A stretch of 40,274 bases of DNA from Bacteroidota bacterium (GTDB taxonomy: Bacteria; Bacteroidota; Ignavibacteria; Kapaibacteriales; UBA961), in assembly GCA_018266765.1 (NCBI GenBank), contig JAFDZU010000049.1:1-40274 (forward strand). Reading direction: 5' to 3'. The position numbers were made by a program, and so were the translations under genes. Below are positions 1 through 8,272 of the stretch, in pieces. A model generated the notes under the pieces. It had not been told where the DNA came from. It did no database searches and worked only from the letters and a program-made list of their open reading frames with translations. How positions within the stretch are numbered: the stretch's first letter is position 1; every line of letters begins with the position of its first letter.

Positions 1-1
1 C

Positions 2-43
2 GAAGCAAAAAAAGAACTTCGTGCTGCAAAGAAAAATAAATAA
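2..43 (+). CDS. C-terminal tail of an upstream gene (partial)
   Basis: One frame is open from the window edge to a TAA at 41-43 and encodes a short lysine- and alanine-rich tail (EAKKELRAAKKNK). The composition is typical of a basic protein C-terminus. A strong hairpin with a T-rich tail 46 nt further on (89-131) would suit it as a terminator. Too little is visible to name the product, and the reading is only as good as the frame choice. Confidence 0.4.
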   Translation, partial: EAKKELRAAKKNK

Positions 44-54
44 TCTGAAGTTAT

Positions 55-1083
55 ATGAACAGTAGTTTTGCTTGCAATCAAGTATTTCCAAAGCGTCTCG
101 AATGTATTTCGAGACGCTTTGTTTTGTTGTTAGGATTATTGTTACTCATCTATTATCAAGGATTTTCGGCGAATAACCCATCAAATAAATTTGACACCGA
201 GCAATTTTTACAGTTTGATTTTTCTAAATCCAATGTTTTTGATTCGACCGATATTGATTCTGTAGTAATTGATGAAGATTCAACTGAAACTGAAAGTGAT
301 ACTACTACAACACTCAGTCCGTCAAATGATGATGATTCTCTATTGAATGAGATTGACTCGACTGACGAAGCTGATACTCTCGAACCCAAATGGTCGGTAA
401 CAGCGGGAGTAAATTATAAAAGCCAACAGCAAAAAAACGGAGTAGATTTAAGTGCAGGAAAACCTGTAATTGGCAGTTCACTGGATATTAGCCATGAAAT
501 TGGATTAGCATTTTCCATTAATTCTTCGCATAGGATTGAAAATGGAGGTTTGCAATATCAGGATTTGACGTATGGAATTAATTACACGTATTCTGCATCC
601 AACTGGGTGGATTTAGCTGTGGATTACAACCGTTATCACTTTGCTTCTGATTCGTTAAATGCACTTTCAGCACAAACAAGCAGTTTATCGCTCACTGCAG
701 ATTTTTATATAAAAAAATTAATACTTGATTTGTCCCTCGATCACTATTTTGGTACAGATAAACAGACGTACTTATCTTTATCGGGTATCATGTTATTACA
801 CTATAAAAACCTCAACATTGCACCAATGTTGAGTATCTCTGCTGTATCCTATGAAATAGCAAAAAAACGAGTAAAAGTCAATCCTAAAACTACGCAAGCA
901 ACAACCAAAAACACTATTTCGTTAAGCTCTATCGTTGCATCTATTTCGCTCAGATATCCTCTTATTTGGGGAATTTCTGCTACGCTCTCTCCTTCATTTA
1001 TCTATTCACCGATAGCTGATCTTTCTTCAAAACGTTCACAGATAATTGTAACGGCAGGTCTTAGTTATAATATTGATTTTTAA
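55..1083 (+). CDS. Predicted outer-membrane beta-barrel protein, unknown function
   Basis: This 342-residue protein belongs to no family I recognise. Residues 1-39 look like a long signal peptide: a basic stretch with K13, R14, R20 and R21, then a hydrophobic core at about 22-38. Residues 40-110 form a low-complexity linker rich in Asp, Ser, Thr and Glu. From about 112 to the end there are alternating hydrophobic and polar strands, ending in a terminal Phe, as in outer-membrane barrels. The ATG at 55 gives the best signal peptide, but it places a perfect 12-bp hairpin inside codons 12-23. TTG codons at 124 and 127 are alternative starts but would remove the basic n-region. It converges on the tolC-like gene, with 14 nt between the stops. 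Confidence 0.65.
   Translation: MNSSFACNQVFPKRLECISRRFVLLLGLLLLIYYQGFSANNPSNKFDTEQFLQFDFSKSNVFDSTDIDSVVIDEDSTETESDTTTTLSPSNDDDSLLNEIDSTDEADTLEPKWSVTAGVNYKSQQQKNGVDLSAGKPVIGSSLDISHEIGLAFSINSSHRIENGGLQYQDLTYGINYTYSASNWVDLAVDYNRYHFASDSLNALSAQTSSLSLTADFYIKKLILDLSLDHYFGTDKQTYLSLSGIMLLHYKNLNIAPMLSISAVSYEIAKKRVKVNPKTTQATTKNTISLSSIVASISLRYPLIWGISATLSPSFIYSPIADLSSKRSQIIVTAGLSYNIDF
89..131 (+). terminator. Terminator-like hairpin overlapping the start of the barrel gene
   Basis: CAAAGCGTCTCG (89-100) and CGAGACGCTTTG (110-121) form a perfect 12-bp stem with a 9-nt loop, followed by the T-rich stretch GTTTTGTTGTT. It lies 46 nt after the stop at 43, a normal place for an intrinsic terminator of the upstream gene. 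It also lies inside the signal-peptide codons of the 55-1083 gene. It may therefore terminate the upstream transcript, attenuate the barrel gene, or show that the barrel gene starts later. Confidence 0.65.
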
Positions 1084-1097
1084 GAATTAGCTAATGA

Positions 1098-2417
1098 CTA
1101 AGGATTCACTAATGCCCCGCTCAGTCGGAGCAATTCTGTTTCAGCAATTTTGGCTTCGTACAGTGATTTAATAGTACGGTTTTCAGCATCTACCATAGTT
1201 TTTTGTGCTTGGCGAAATTCAAATTCATTCATATTTCCAAGTTTATAGCGTTCAAGAGAGATATCCACATTTTGTTTTGTAAGAAGCGCATTCTCTGTTT
1301 CTAATTGTACAAGCTCGATTGCAGTAATATATTGCTTGTACATACGACTAACATCTGCAGAAACTTGCTCTTTGACGAGTGCTATATTATATTCATTCGA
1401 CAGCACAAGCAGACGAGTGTTTTCAGATTTTCGGCTCAAATTCCCCCCTTCAAATAAATTTATGGATGCTGTAATTCCATAATTGAATCCGAGTGTCCGC
1501 GCTGACATCACCGCCCCAAATTGTGAATTTGTTTTGGCATAATTCAATCCTGAAGAAAACGATAAAGTAGGATACCAATCTGCATTGAGAAGTTTAAGGT
1601 CGTTTTCAGCAAGTAACTTATTACTTTTGGCAATTAAGAGTGAAGTATTATCAATAAAAGATTTTTCACGAAGGTCTTCTATGATAAACTTCGGCTTGAG
1701 GGCAATTGAATCAGACGGCTCAAACTCAATATCAGCATTTCGAGCAAGTAATTGATTGAGAGTAATTTTACTTCGCTGAAGCGTAGCTTTCTGACGAAGG
1801 AATACAGCGCGATCTTCATTAAAATCAATGGTTGCCTGCAAAAGCCGTTGCTGTGAACTTGCCCCAAGTTCGTTTCTGTTTTTGGCTACGTCAAATCGTC
1901 TTTGTGATACATAAACCGCTTCTTGGAAGGTTTCCAGGGAGTTGCGTTGGGCGATGACATCATAATACTGACTTATAATCTGCGAAAGAGTGTTTTCGAC
2001 CGTTCGCCTAAATATTAGATTACCAATGCGTTGAATCTCTTGAAATCTATCATAAGAAGCAAACATCTTAAACCCATCGAACAACGTCCATGTTAGTGCA
2101 ATTCCGGCATTGAAAGCCATAGATGTAGCACCTATTTTATCTATTGTTTGACCAGAAGTTAACTCTTGATTGACATTTGTGATAGTTCCACCTTCGCTTG
2201 CGGTAGCATCGAGTCTCGGTAACATTCCGGCATTTCCCACGCTGACATTATTTTCTGCAATTTGAGTGTCGTTTTTAGAAATACGAATAGAATAATTATT
2301 CTCTAAACCGATACGAATTGCAGATTCGAGCGAGAGTGATTCTTGTGCAGAGAGATAACAAGTACTCATCACACAAACAAGCAAACAAACTGAAACTATC
2401 ATTTTCCAAATCGTCAT
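1098..2417 (-). CDS. TolC-family outer-membrane efflux protein
   Basis: The outer-membrane channel of a tripartite efflux or type I export system. The 439-residue length suits the TolC family. Residues 1-24 are a signal peptide ending in LSA. The mature protein begins with SLESAIRIGLENNYSI, the usual first helix of the outer-membrane efflux protein domain. It continues with two alpha-helical/strand repeats; the second includes a barrel strand near FNYGITASINLFEGG and a helix near SNEYNIALVKEQV. The start at 2417 gives the full signal peptide. An RND pump gene lies upstream on the same strand, but a plus-strand membrane gene sits between them, so a shared transcript would have to read through that gene antisense. 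No periplasmic adaptor gene is nearby. Confidence 0.9.
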   Translation of the reverse strand: MTIWKMIVSVCLLVCVMSTCYLSAQESLSLESAIRIGLENNYSIRISKNDTQIAENNVSVGNAGMLPRLDATASEGGTITNVNQELTSGQTIDKIGATSMAFNAGIALTWTLFDGFKMFASYDRFQEIQRIGNLIFRRTVENTLSQIISQYYDVIAQRNSLETFQEAVYVSQRRFDVAKNRNELGASSQQRLLQATIDFNEDRAVFLRQKATLQRSKITLNQLLARNADIEFEPSDSIALKPKFIIEDLREKSFIDNTSLLIAKSNKLLAENDLKLLNADWYPTLSFSSGLNYAKTNSQFGAVMSARTLGFNYGITASINLFEGGNLSRKSENTRLLVLSNEYNIALVKEQVSADVSRMYKQYITAIELVQLETENALLTKQNVDISLERYKLGNMNEFEFRQAQKTMVDAENRTIKSLYEAKIAETELLRLSGALVNP

Positions 2418-2530
2418 ATTGTTTGTTTAAAAAGTTTTACATGCGAAATATTTAGTTGAGTGTATTTCATATAATTTTCATATATTTACAAAAAAAATCC
2501 GTACTCATTAATTATTTTAAACACTCAAAT

Positions 2531-2893
2531 ATGCTACCATTACATTCGTTGCAAAACAAACCACTGATAAAGAACGCAATAGTTGCCTTAACTTGTACTT
2601 TCTTTGTTGCACTGCCATTTCCATATTTCTCCTATAATTCAACATTTGAATCCGTTGTAGGAAAAATTACAGGTGGACTTGTCATGTTCATTCTCGTATT
2701 TCTCACCCAAAACAAATCGAAAGAAGATATTGCTATTTCAATTATTAACATTAAATGGATAGGATTATTAATTCCATTTATTTTATTACTATTTATAATC
2801 ATTGGTCAATTGCATCTGGATTATTTTGGTCATGCTTTATTCGGAGTTATATTTTTTAATTTAGTCTATTTTAGCAGATTGATGCAAGACTAA
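2531..2893 (+). CDS. Small membrane protein, three predicted helices
   Basis: Hypothetical protein of 120 residues. I chose the ATG at 2531. The frame could be opened at a TTG at 2456, but those 25 codons overlap the divergent promoter region and add nothing recognisable. Hydrophobic segments at about residues 15-33, 43-59 and 74-94 suggest three or so membrane spans, with a short charged loop containing NKSKEDI between the second and third. It is inserted in the opposite orientation between the RND pump and the TolC gene. No known family was recognised and any role in efflux is unproven. Confidence 0.6.
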   Translation: MLPLHSLQNKPLIKNAIVALTCTFFVALPFPYFSYNSTFESVVGKITGGLVMFILVFLTQNKSKEDIAISIINIKWIGLLIPFILLLFIIIGQLHLDYFGHALFGVIFFNLVYFSRLMQD

Positions 2894-2961
2894 ACAGTGT
2901 CTGTAGTTAAATATTTTTTCAATTAAATAACGAACTATCAATCCTAAAAAAAACTTCTATT

Positions 2962-5900
2962 TCAATTTTCTATACTAGTAATTACAGAACTATTCTTCTT
3001 CTCGCGTGAGAAATAACTGTATAATGCAGGTATTGCATACAATGTAAGAATAAGAGAAAGGAGAAGTCCGCCAATGACCGCAATTCCCATCGAAATACGA
3101 CTTTTAGACCCCGAACCTAATGAAAGTGCAATCGGCAATGTACCCAAAATTGTCGTAAGTGTGGTCATCACAATTGGTCTAAAACGCGAGGCAGCGGCAT
3201 CTTTTACGGCTTCGAGTACAGACAATCCTTGCTCTTTGCGTTGATTAGCAAATTCCACAATTAATATTGCATTTTTGGTTACTAAACCAATAAGCATTAT
3301 AATTCCTATTTCACTGAAAATATTAAGCGTTTGACCAAAATACCAGAGCGAAAGCAATGCTCCGGCAAGAGCAAGCGGAACAGTGAAAAGAATAATAAAC
3401 GGGTCAATAAAACTCTCGAATTGTGCCGCTAAAACCAAATATATAAGCACCAAAGCCAGCACAAATGCAAACAATAAACTTGACGAACTTTCCGCAAAAT
3501 CTTTCGATGCTCCGGTGAGCGCAGTTCTAAATGATTCATCTAACACACGTGAAGAAATCTCGTTCATTGCTTCTATTCCATCTCCGATTGTTTTTCCCGG
3601 AGCAAGTCCGGCAGAAATAGTTGCCGATACAGAGCGATTATAATGGAAGAGTTGAGGTGGCGTATTTTTTTCGGTAAGCCGAACTACGTTGTCTAATTGA
3701 ATTAATTTTCCCGATGAATTACGAACATATAGCGAGCGCAAATCCTGTGGGTCATTTCGATCGGAACGTTCAGCTTGACCAATTACTTGATATTGTTTTC
3801 CATCGAGAATTATATAGCCGAACCGTTGCCCGCTAAAGGCGGTTTGAAGTGTTTGGGCTATATCTAAAACAGAAACATTCAGGACATGCGCCTTTTCGCG
3901 ATCAATTTCTAACAGTAACTCTGGTTTAGTAAATTTTAAATTCACATCAACTACGCTAAAAGCAGAATTTTTATTTGCCTCTTCGAGAAATCCGGGCAGA
4001 ATACTTTTTAACTTATCGAGTGTGGATGTTTGCAGAACAAATTGCACTGGAAGTCCTGCGCCCCCGCCCCCGCCTGCAGAAATGGTTTGCTCTTGAATGA
4101 CAATTCCTTTTGCTTCGGGTAGTTTTTTGAGAAGTTTGGTAATTTGTTCCGCTATATCTTGTTGCGAACGGCGACGTTCATTCGGGTCAGACAGCATAAT
4201 GCGCATAAATCCTTGATTGACTGAACTTGCTCCACTAAATCCGGGAGAAGTAACCGTAAGTGATGACCGTTGTTCAGGCACAGAATCATTTATCACACGG
4301 TTGAGTTTTGCGATATAATTATCCATAAACTCAAAGGTTGCACCTTCTTGTGCTGTGGCAGTAATTCGGAGGCGACTTTTATCTTGAATCGGCGCAAGTT
4401 CTGTTCCGAGTTGGCTACCAAATCCGTAAATTGCTCCAATAGAAACTATCATCACGACAAACGCAAGCCATCGGCGTTGCATAAAACTATGGAGTGAAGA
4501 ATTATAGATTTCTACAAGTCTATTGAGAAGTCGCTCTGACCAATTAAAGAGTTTGCCGTGCGAGGTGTGCCCTTTAATTAAACGTGAACTCATCATGGGA
4601 GTAAGCGTGAGCGAAACAAATGCTGAAATTAGAACCGAACTTGCCACTACAGTCCCAAACTCTCTAAATAGTCTTCCTGTAAGACCTTGCAAAAAGACTA
4701 TCGGCAGAAATACAGCCGCGAGTGTAATTGTGGTAGAAAGAATTGCAAAAACAATTTCCTTAGAACCTTTATGTGACGCTCCCAGTGCATCCATACCGTC
4801 TTCCACTTTGGAATAAATATTCTCCAGAACGACAATTGCATCATCTACGACCAGCCCTGTTGCTAGTACAATCCCAAGCAATGTAAGTACATTAATAGAA
4901 AAATCCATTACATACATAACGAAAAAAGAACCAATCAACGAAATAGGAATTGCAACCACAGGAATAAGTGTTGTACGCCAATTTCTTAGGAAAATAAAGA
5001 TAACGAGTACAACAAGCAGAAAGGCAATTATCATTGTTTCGGCTACTTCAACTATAGATTCTTTGATGCTTTTGGTGGAATCGAGGAGAATCCCAAGTTC
5101 AATATCAGGCGGAAGGTCAGCTTTAATTTGTTCTAAACGTTTGTAGAATTCCTTAGCAATTGCAATGTGATTTGCTCCGGGTTGGGAAGTAATTGCCACA
5201 CCGAACATCGGGACTCCATTACTCTTAAGGATGGTTTTGATATTCTCGGCTCCAATTTCTGCTCGCCCGATATCTTGAAATCTAACCGTATTATTTCCTT
5301 CTTGTTTAATTATCAACTCATTAAAATCATCTACGGTAACAAGTCGCCCCATTGTTCGTACGGTTAGCTCCGTGCTTGCACCCTCCACACTACCGGAAGG
5401 GAGTTCCACATTTTCACGGTCGAGAGCAGATTTAACATCAATTGCTGTAAGTTGGTAAGCGGCTAATTTCATAGGGTCAAGCCAAAGGCGCATTGCATAT
5501 TTTTTTTCGCCCCAAATTCTAATTTCACTGACACCGGGAATTGTTTGTAATTGCTCTTTGATAACATTTGTGGCAATATCACATACTTCGAGCAAATCAC
5601 GGATTTTACTTTGGACAGTAACCACGAGTATTGCATCTGAATTAGCATCTGCTTTTGTCACTACTGGCGGGTCGGCATCCGGAGGAAGTAATCGCAGTGT
5701 TCGGGAAACGCGGTCACGAACATCATTGGCGGCCGTTTCGAGTCCGATTCCAAGTTCAAATTCTACAGTAATCGTACTCGTTCCGTCTTTGCTTATCGAA
5801 GTCAGTGAGCGCACTCCCGCAATCCCATTGAGAGATTCTTCGAGTGGCTCGGTAATTTTAGATTCTATGACATTAGCATTAGCACCTACATAATTCATGC

Positions 5901-6042
5901 TCACAGTAATCACAGGAGGATCAACCGCCGGAAATTCACGAACCCCTAAATAAGTGTAACCTATTGCTCCAAAAAGAACAATTATAATCGAAAAAACAAT
6001 TGTGAGAACCGGACGCTCAATACTTATGGATGAAATACTCAT
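2962..6042 (-). CDS. RND efflux pump, HAE1/AcrB-like inner-membrane transporter
   Basis: A proton-driven inner-membrane exporter of the resistance-nodulation-division family, 1026 residues, the normal size. The frame extends to a TTG at 6078, but the ATG at 6042 gives the canonical N-terminus MSISSISIERPVLTIV. The proton-relay aspartates D400 and D401 are in GLVVDDAIVVLENI, matching AcrB D407/D408. The relay lysine K923 lies in TKNAILIVEFA. Two large periplasmic loops follow TM1 and TM7; the second contains a five-glycine stretch (AGGGGGAG). The substrate cannot be predicted. No membrane-fusion (adaptor) gene is upstream: the next gene is the TsdA-like cytochrome. The partner adaptor must therefore be encoded elsewhere, or this pump works differently. 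Confidence 0.93.
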   Translation of the reverse strand: MSISSISIERPVLTIVFSIIIVLFGAIGYTYLGVREFPAVDPPVITVSMNYVGANANVIESKITEPLEESLNGIAGVRSLTSISKDGTSTITVEFELGIGLETAANDVRDRVSRTLRLLPPDADPPVVTKADANSDAILVVTVQSKIRDLLEVCDIATNVIKEQLQTIPGVSEIRIWGEKKYAMRLWLDPMKLAAYQLTAIDVKSALDRENVELPSGSVEGASTELTVRTMGRLVTVDDFNELIIKQEGNNTVRFQDIGRAEIGAENIKTILKSNGVPMFGVAITSQPGANHIAIAKEFYKRLEQIKADLPPDIELGILLDSTKSIKESIVEVAETMIIAFLLVVLVIFIFLRNWRTTLIPVVAIPISLIGSFFVMYVMDFSINVLTLLGIVLATGLVVDDAIVVLENIYSKVEDGMDALGASHKGSKEIVFAILSTTITLAAVFLPIVFLQGLTGRLFREFGTVVASSVLISAFVSLTLTPMMSSRLIKGHTSHGKLFNWSERLLNRLVEIYNSSLHSFMQRRWLAFVVMIVSIGAIYGFGSQLGTELAPIQDKSRLRITATAQEGATFEFMDNYIAKLNRVINDSVPEQRSSLTVTSPGFSGASSVNQGFMRIMLSDPNERRRSQQDIAEQITKLLKKLPEAKGIVIQEQTISAGGGGGAGLPVQFVLQTSTLDKLKSILPGFLEEANKNSAFSVVDVNLKFTKPELLLEIDREKAHVLNVSVLDIAQTLQTAFSGQRFGYIILDGKQYQVIGQAERSDRNDPQDLRSLYVRNSSGKLIQLDNVVRLTEKNTPPQLFHYNRSVSATISAGLAPGKTIGDGIEAMNEISSRVLDESFRTALTGASKDFAESSSSLLFAFVLALVLIYLVLAAQFESFIDPFIILFTVPLALAGALLSLWYFGQTLNIFSEIGIIMLIGLVTKNAILIVEFANQRKEQGLSVLEAVKDAAASRFRPIVMTTLTTILGTLPIALSLGSGSKSRISMGIAVIGGLLLSLILTLYAIPALYSYFSREKKNSSVITSIEN

Positions 6043-6137
6043 AGATTGACAATGGTAGTATAAATTGACCTTATACAAACTTATAAAAAACCTCTGTCAC
6101 CTAAGGCATACTGAATGCTTCAAGAAAATTTTTCACT

Positions 6138-6165
6138 GAATCTTAAGAATTACCCTTTAAGATTC
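6138..6165 (-). terminator. Probable terminator downstream of the TsdA-like gene
   Basis: GAATCTTAA (6138-6146) and TTAAGATTC (6157-6165) form a perfect 9-bp AT-rich stem with a 10-nt loop. On the minus strand it follows the stop of the 6227-7210 gene, with a moderately T-rich tail. The stem is weak in GC, so the call is tentative. Confidence 0.4.
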
Positions 6166-6226
6166 AAATAAGATAAATCTACAGTACTAATTTTAAATTT
6201 AGTTTGATAATTTATTTTAATCTCTA

Positions 6227-7210
6227 CTACTTACGACCTTTCCAGTATTCGACGATGGGTTTGAATGGGCCGAATCTATGTTGCTCTTGTGAAAATGTAT
6301 CGGCATAGGGCGGGAATGGATAGTCCACCGCTTTATCTTTTGAATTTGGATACATAATATTTTCTTCATTAAAATTAGGTCGTGAATTTACTGTCTCATT
6401 ATTGATATAAGCTGCGATATCATATGCCTGCTCTTCTGTTACGCGTATATGCGTAACGTTCATATCATTTGGCATATTGTTTCGGATAAATGCCGCTAAT
6501 TTACCCACACGGTGCATACTCGAACCAATTGCATATGAATGTTCTCCCCATACCGGAGGATACGTATAGCCATAACCGCTCGGTAATTTTACACCTTGAC
6601 CGTCAATTCCATGACAACGAGCACAAAAATTATCATAGTCAATTTTACCTTGCTTCCAATCCGCTTTTCTGTCCATCCATGGCAACGTATTAGGCAGGTC
6701 ACCTTTTATTTTTAATACATTATTATTTTTATCCCATATCCATTTGAAATACATGGCAAATGCTTTCATTTCTTTGGAATCAAAATCAAGATGTTTTCCG
6801 AGCAAAGGACGTTCAAAACAGTTATTGACACGGTCTTGAATGGTAAGTACTGTTCCTTCTCTACCTCTATATTGGGGATAGCGTCCTGCTGTTGTGACCA
6901 ATGGATTTCCAAAAGGTCTGGTTCCGCCATCAAAATGGCAGTTTTGGCAATCCATTTCATTGCCGGCAATTTGTTTAACAGTTCCTTTTGGGCCAAGATA
7001 GGTGTGGGTATTAACAAATAACTCACGTCCATAAAGAATAAATTCTCGTTCCGGTCCGGGTGGAATTGATGCTGTGTCGTAGGTAATGACTGTTGATGTA
7101 TCTTTAGGGTGTTCTGATGTGGTTAATTCTTTATTCTCGGTTTGTTTGCAACCTATAGCAAAACAACAAATAATAGCTGACAATCCCAAAATAGATATAA
7201 ATTGTTTCAT
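6227..7210 (-). CDS. tsdA: TsdA-like diheme cytochrome c lipoprotein (thiosulfate dehydrogenase / tetrathionate reductase family)
   Basis: Probable periplasmic enzyme that joins two thiosulfates into tetrathionate, or does the reverse. There are two heme c motifs, CQNCH at 88-92 and CARCH at 196-200. RVNNCFERPL at about 127-136 matches the TsdA segment that supplies the unusual Cys axial ligand of the active-site heme; here that residue is C131. M246 in RNNMPNDM is a candidate distal ligand for the second heme. The N-terminus has a lipobox, AIGC with C21, so the protein should be membrane-anchored, unlike the soluble TsdA enzymes I know. It lies 103 nt downstream of the yeiH-like gene on the same strand. 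The family assignment comes from motif memory, and SoxA-like cytochromes are the main alternative. Confidence 0.75.
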   Translation of the reverse strand: MKQFISILGLSAIICCFAIGCKQTENKELTTSEHPKDTSTVITYDTASIPPGPEREFILYGRELFVNTHTYLGPKGTVKQIAGNEMDCQNCHFDGGTRPFGNPLVTTAGRYPQYRGREGTVLTIQDRVNNCFERPLLGKHLDFDSKEMKAFAMYFKWIWDKNNNVLKIKGDLPNTLPWMDRKADWKQGKIDYDNFCARCHGIDGQGVKLPSGYGYTYPPVWGEHSYAIGSSMHRVGKLAAFIRNNMPNDMNVTHIRVTEEQAYDIAAYINNETVNSRPNFNEENIMYPNSKDKAVDYPFPPYADTFSQEQHRFGPFKPIVEYWKGRK

Positions 7211-7313
7211 AACAAACAGGACTCCTTTGGTAAATAATATTATTTAAGAAATGGTGTAGATTGATGCGTTTACTTTTATCTACCTTCGATAGACTTTTTT
7301 TTCAGGTGATTCC

Positions 7314-8261
7314 TTACGGCACTGTTTTGAGAATAACAAACAATGAACTTATCGAAATTACAATCCAAAGAATTACTCCAAGTAGAAATGGCGAGAATCC
7401 GACTGATTTAATTGCTGAACGACTCAGTCCGCTTCCTATCAAAAACAATGTAAGCGTCAGTCCTTTTTTGGCTATGAATACTATGATATTTCCGAACGAT
7501 TGAATAGAAGGAATAAATGTATTAATTGCCATTGCCACCACAAATAAAAAAATAAAATACGGTATGGTAATCTTACGCTTTGATGATTTAAACGCAAATG
7601 AAGCAAACAGCGAAACGGGAATTATCCACAAGGCGCGTTCTAATTTTATAGTTGTGGCAATCTTTAGTGCTTCTGTCCCATAGGCATGAGCCGCACCAAC
7701 GACCGAACTTGTATCGTGGATAGCAATTGCCGACCACCAACCGAATTGCGCCTGACTTAACGTGATAATATGACCAATTACAGGGAAAAGAAAAAGTGCA
7801 AGAGAATTTAGCAAGAATATAATACCAAGCGAAACTGAAATTTCATTTTCGCCCGCTTCGATAACCGGTGAAACAGCCGCAATTGCACTGCCGCCGCAAA
7901 TTGCTGTACCAACTGAAATTAACATCGCTGTTTTTGAGTTCACAGTCAGCAATTTTCCAACTATAAATCCAAGCAGTATAGTTAAGCTGATAGTCGCAAT
8001 CGTAAAGATAATTGCATCTTGTCCTGCTTTTGCCGCTTCAAATAGATTCATCCCAAATCCCAACCCCACAACCGAAGTCTGCAATAATATCTTGGTTGCT
8101 TTAGAGTTGTACTTTTTAAATGGATTAATAAAAATTTGAGAGAAAACTATGCCAAGCAAAAGTGCAATCGGGGGTGAAACAATTGGAGTAAAACAACTTA
8201 CGGCTAAAACAATAAAAATAATTTTTCTAAATAGTTCTGTTTGGAGCGGTTGTGCAGGCAT
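7314..8261 (-). CDS. YeiH/UPF0324 family putative sulfate exporter
   Basis: Inner-membrane transporter with about ten predicted spans, 315 residues from the ATG at 8261. A TTG at 8276, overlapping the porin stop, is a less likely start. Family signatures are GTAICGGSAIAAVSPVI in the first half and AIHDTSSVVGAAHAYG followed by KLERALWIIPVS in the second. Family members are annotated as putative sulfate exporters on limited evidence. Its position 11 nt after an OprD-like porin and upstream of a TsdA-like thiosulfate enzyme fits disposal of sulfate or another sulfur oxyanion, but that substrate is inferred from context. Confidence 0.85.
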   Translation of the reverse strand: MPAQPLQTELFRKIIFIVLAVSCFTPIVSPPIALLLGIVFSQIFINPFKKYNSKATKILLQTSVVGLGFGMNLFEAAKAGQDAIIFTIATISLTILLGFIVGKLLTVNSKTAMLISVGTAICGGSAIAAVSPVIEAGENEISVSLGIIFLLNSLALFLFPVIGHIITLSQAQFGWWSAIAIHDTSSVVGAAHAYGTEALKIATTIKLERALWIIPVSLFASFAFKSSKRKITIPYFIFLFVVAMAINTFIPSIQSFGNIIVFIAKKGLTLTLFLIGSGLSRSAIKSVGFSPFLLGVILWIVISISSLFVILKTVP

Positions 8262-8272
8262 TTTAATTGATT

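Noticed and set aside
2456-2530. TTG-started extension of the small membrane protein
   Set aside because: The added 25 residues lie in the divergent promoter region and the ATG at 2531 is a sufficient start.
4055-4078. C-rich tract in the RND gene as a phase-variation tract
   Set aside because: It consists of two runs of five broken by G, encodes a known flexible glycine stretch, and is too short to be a convincing slippage site.
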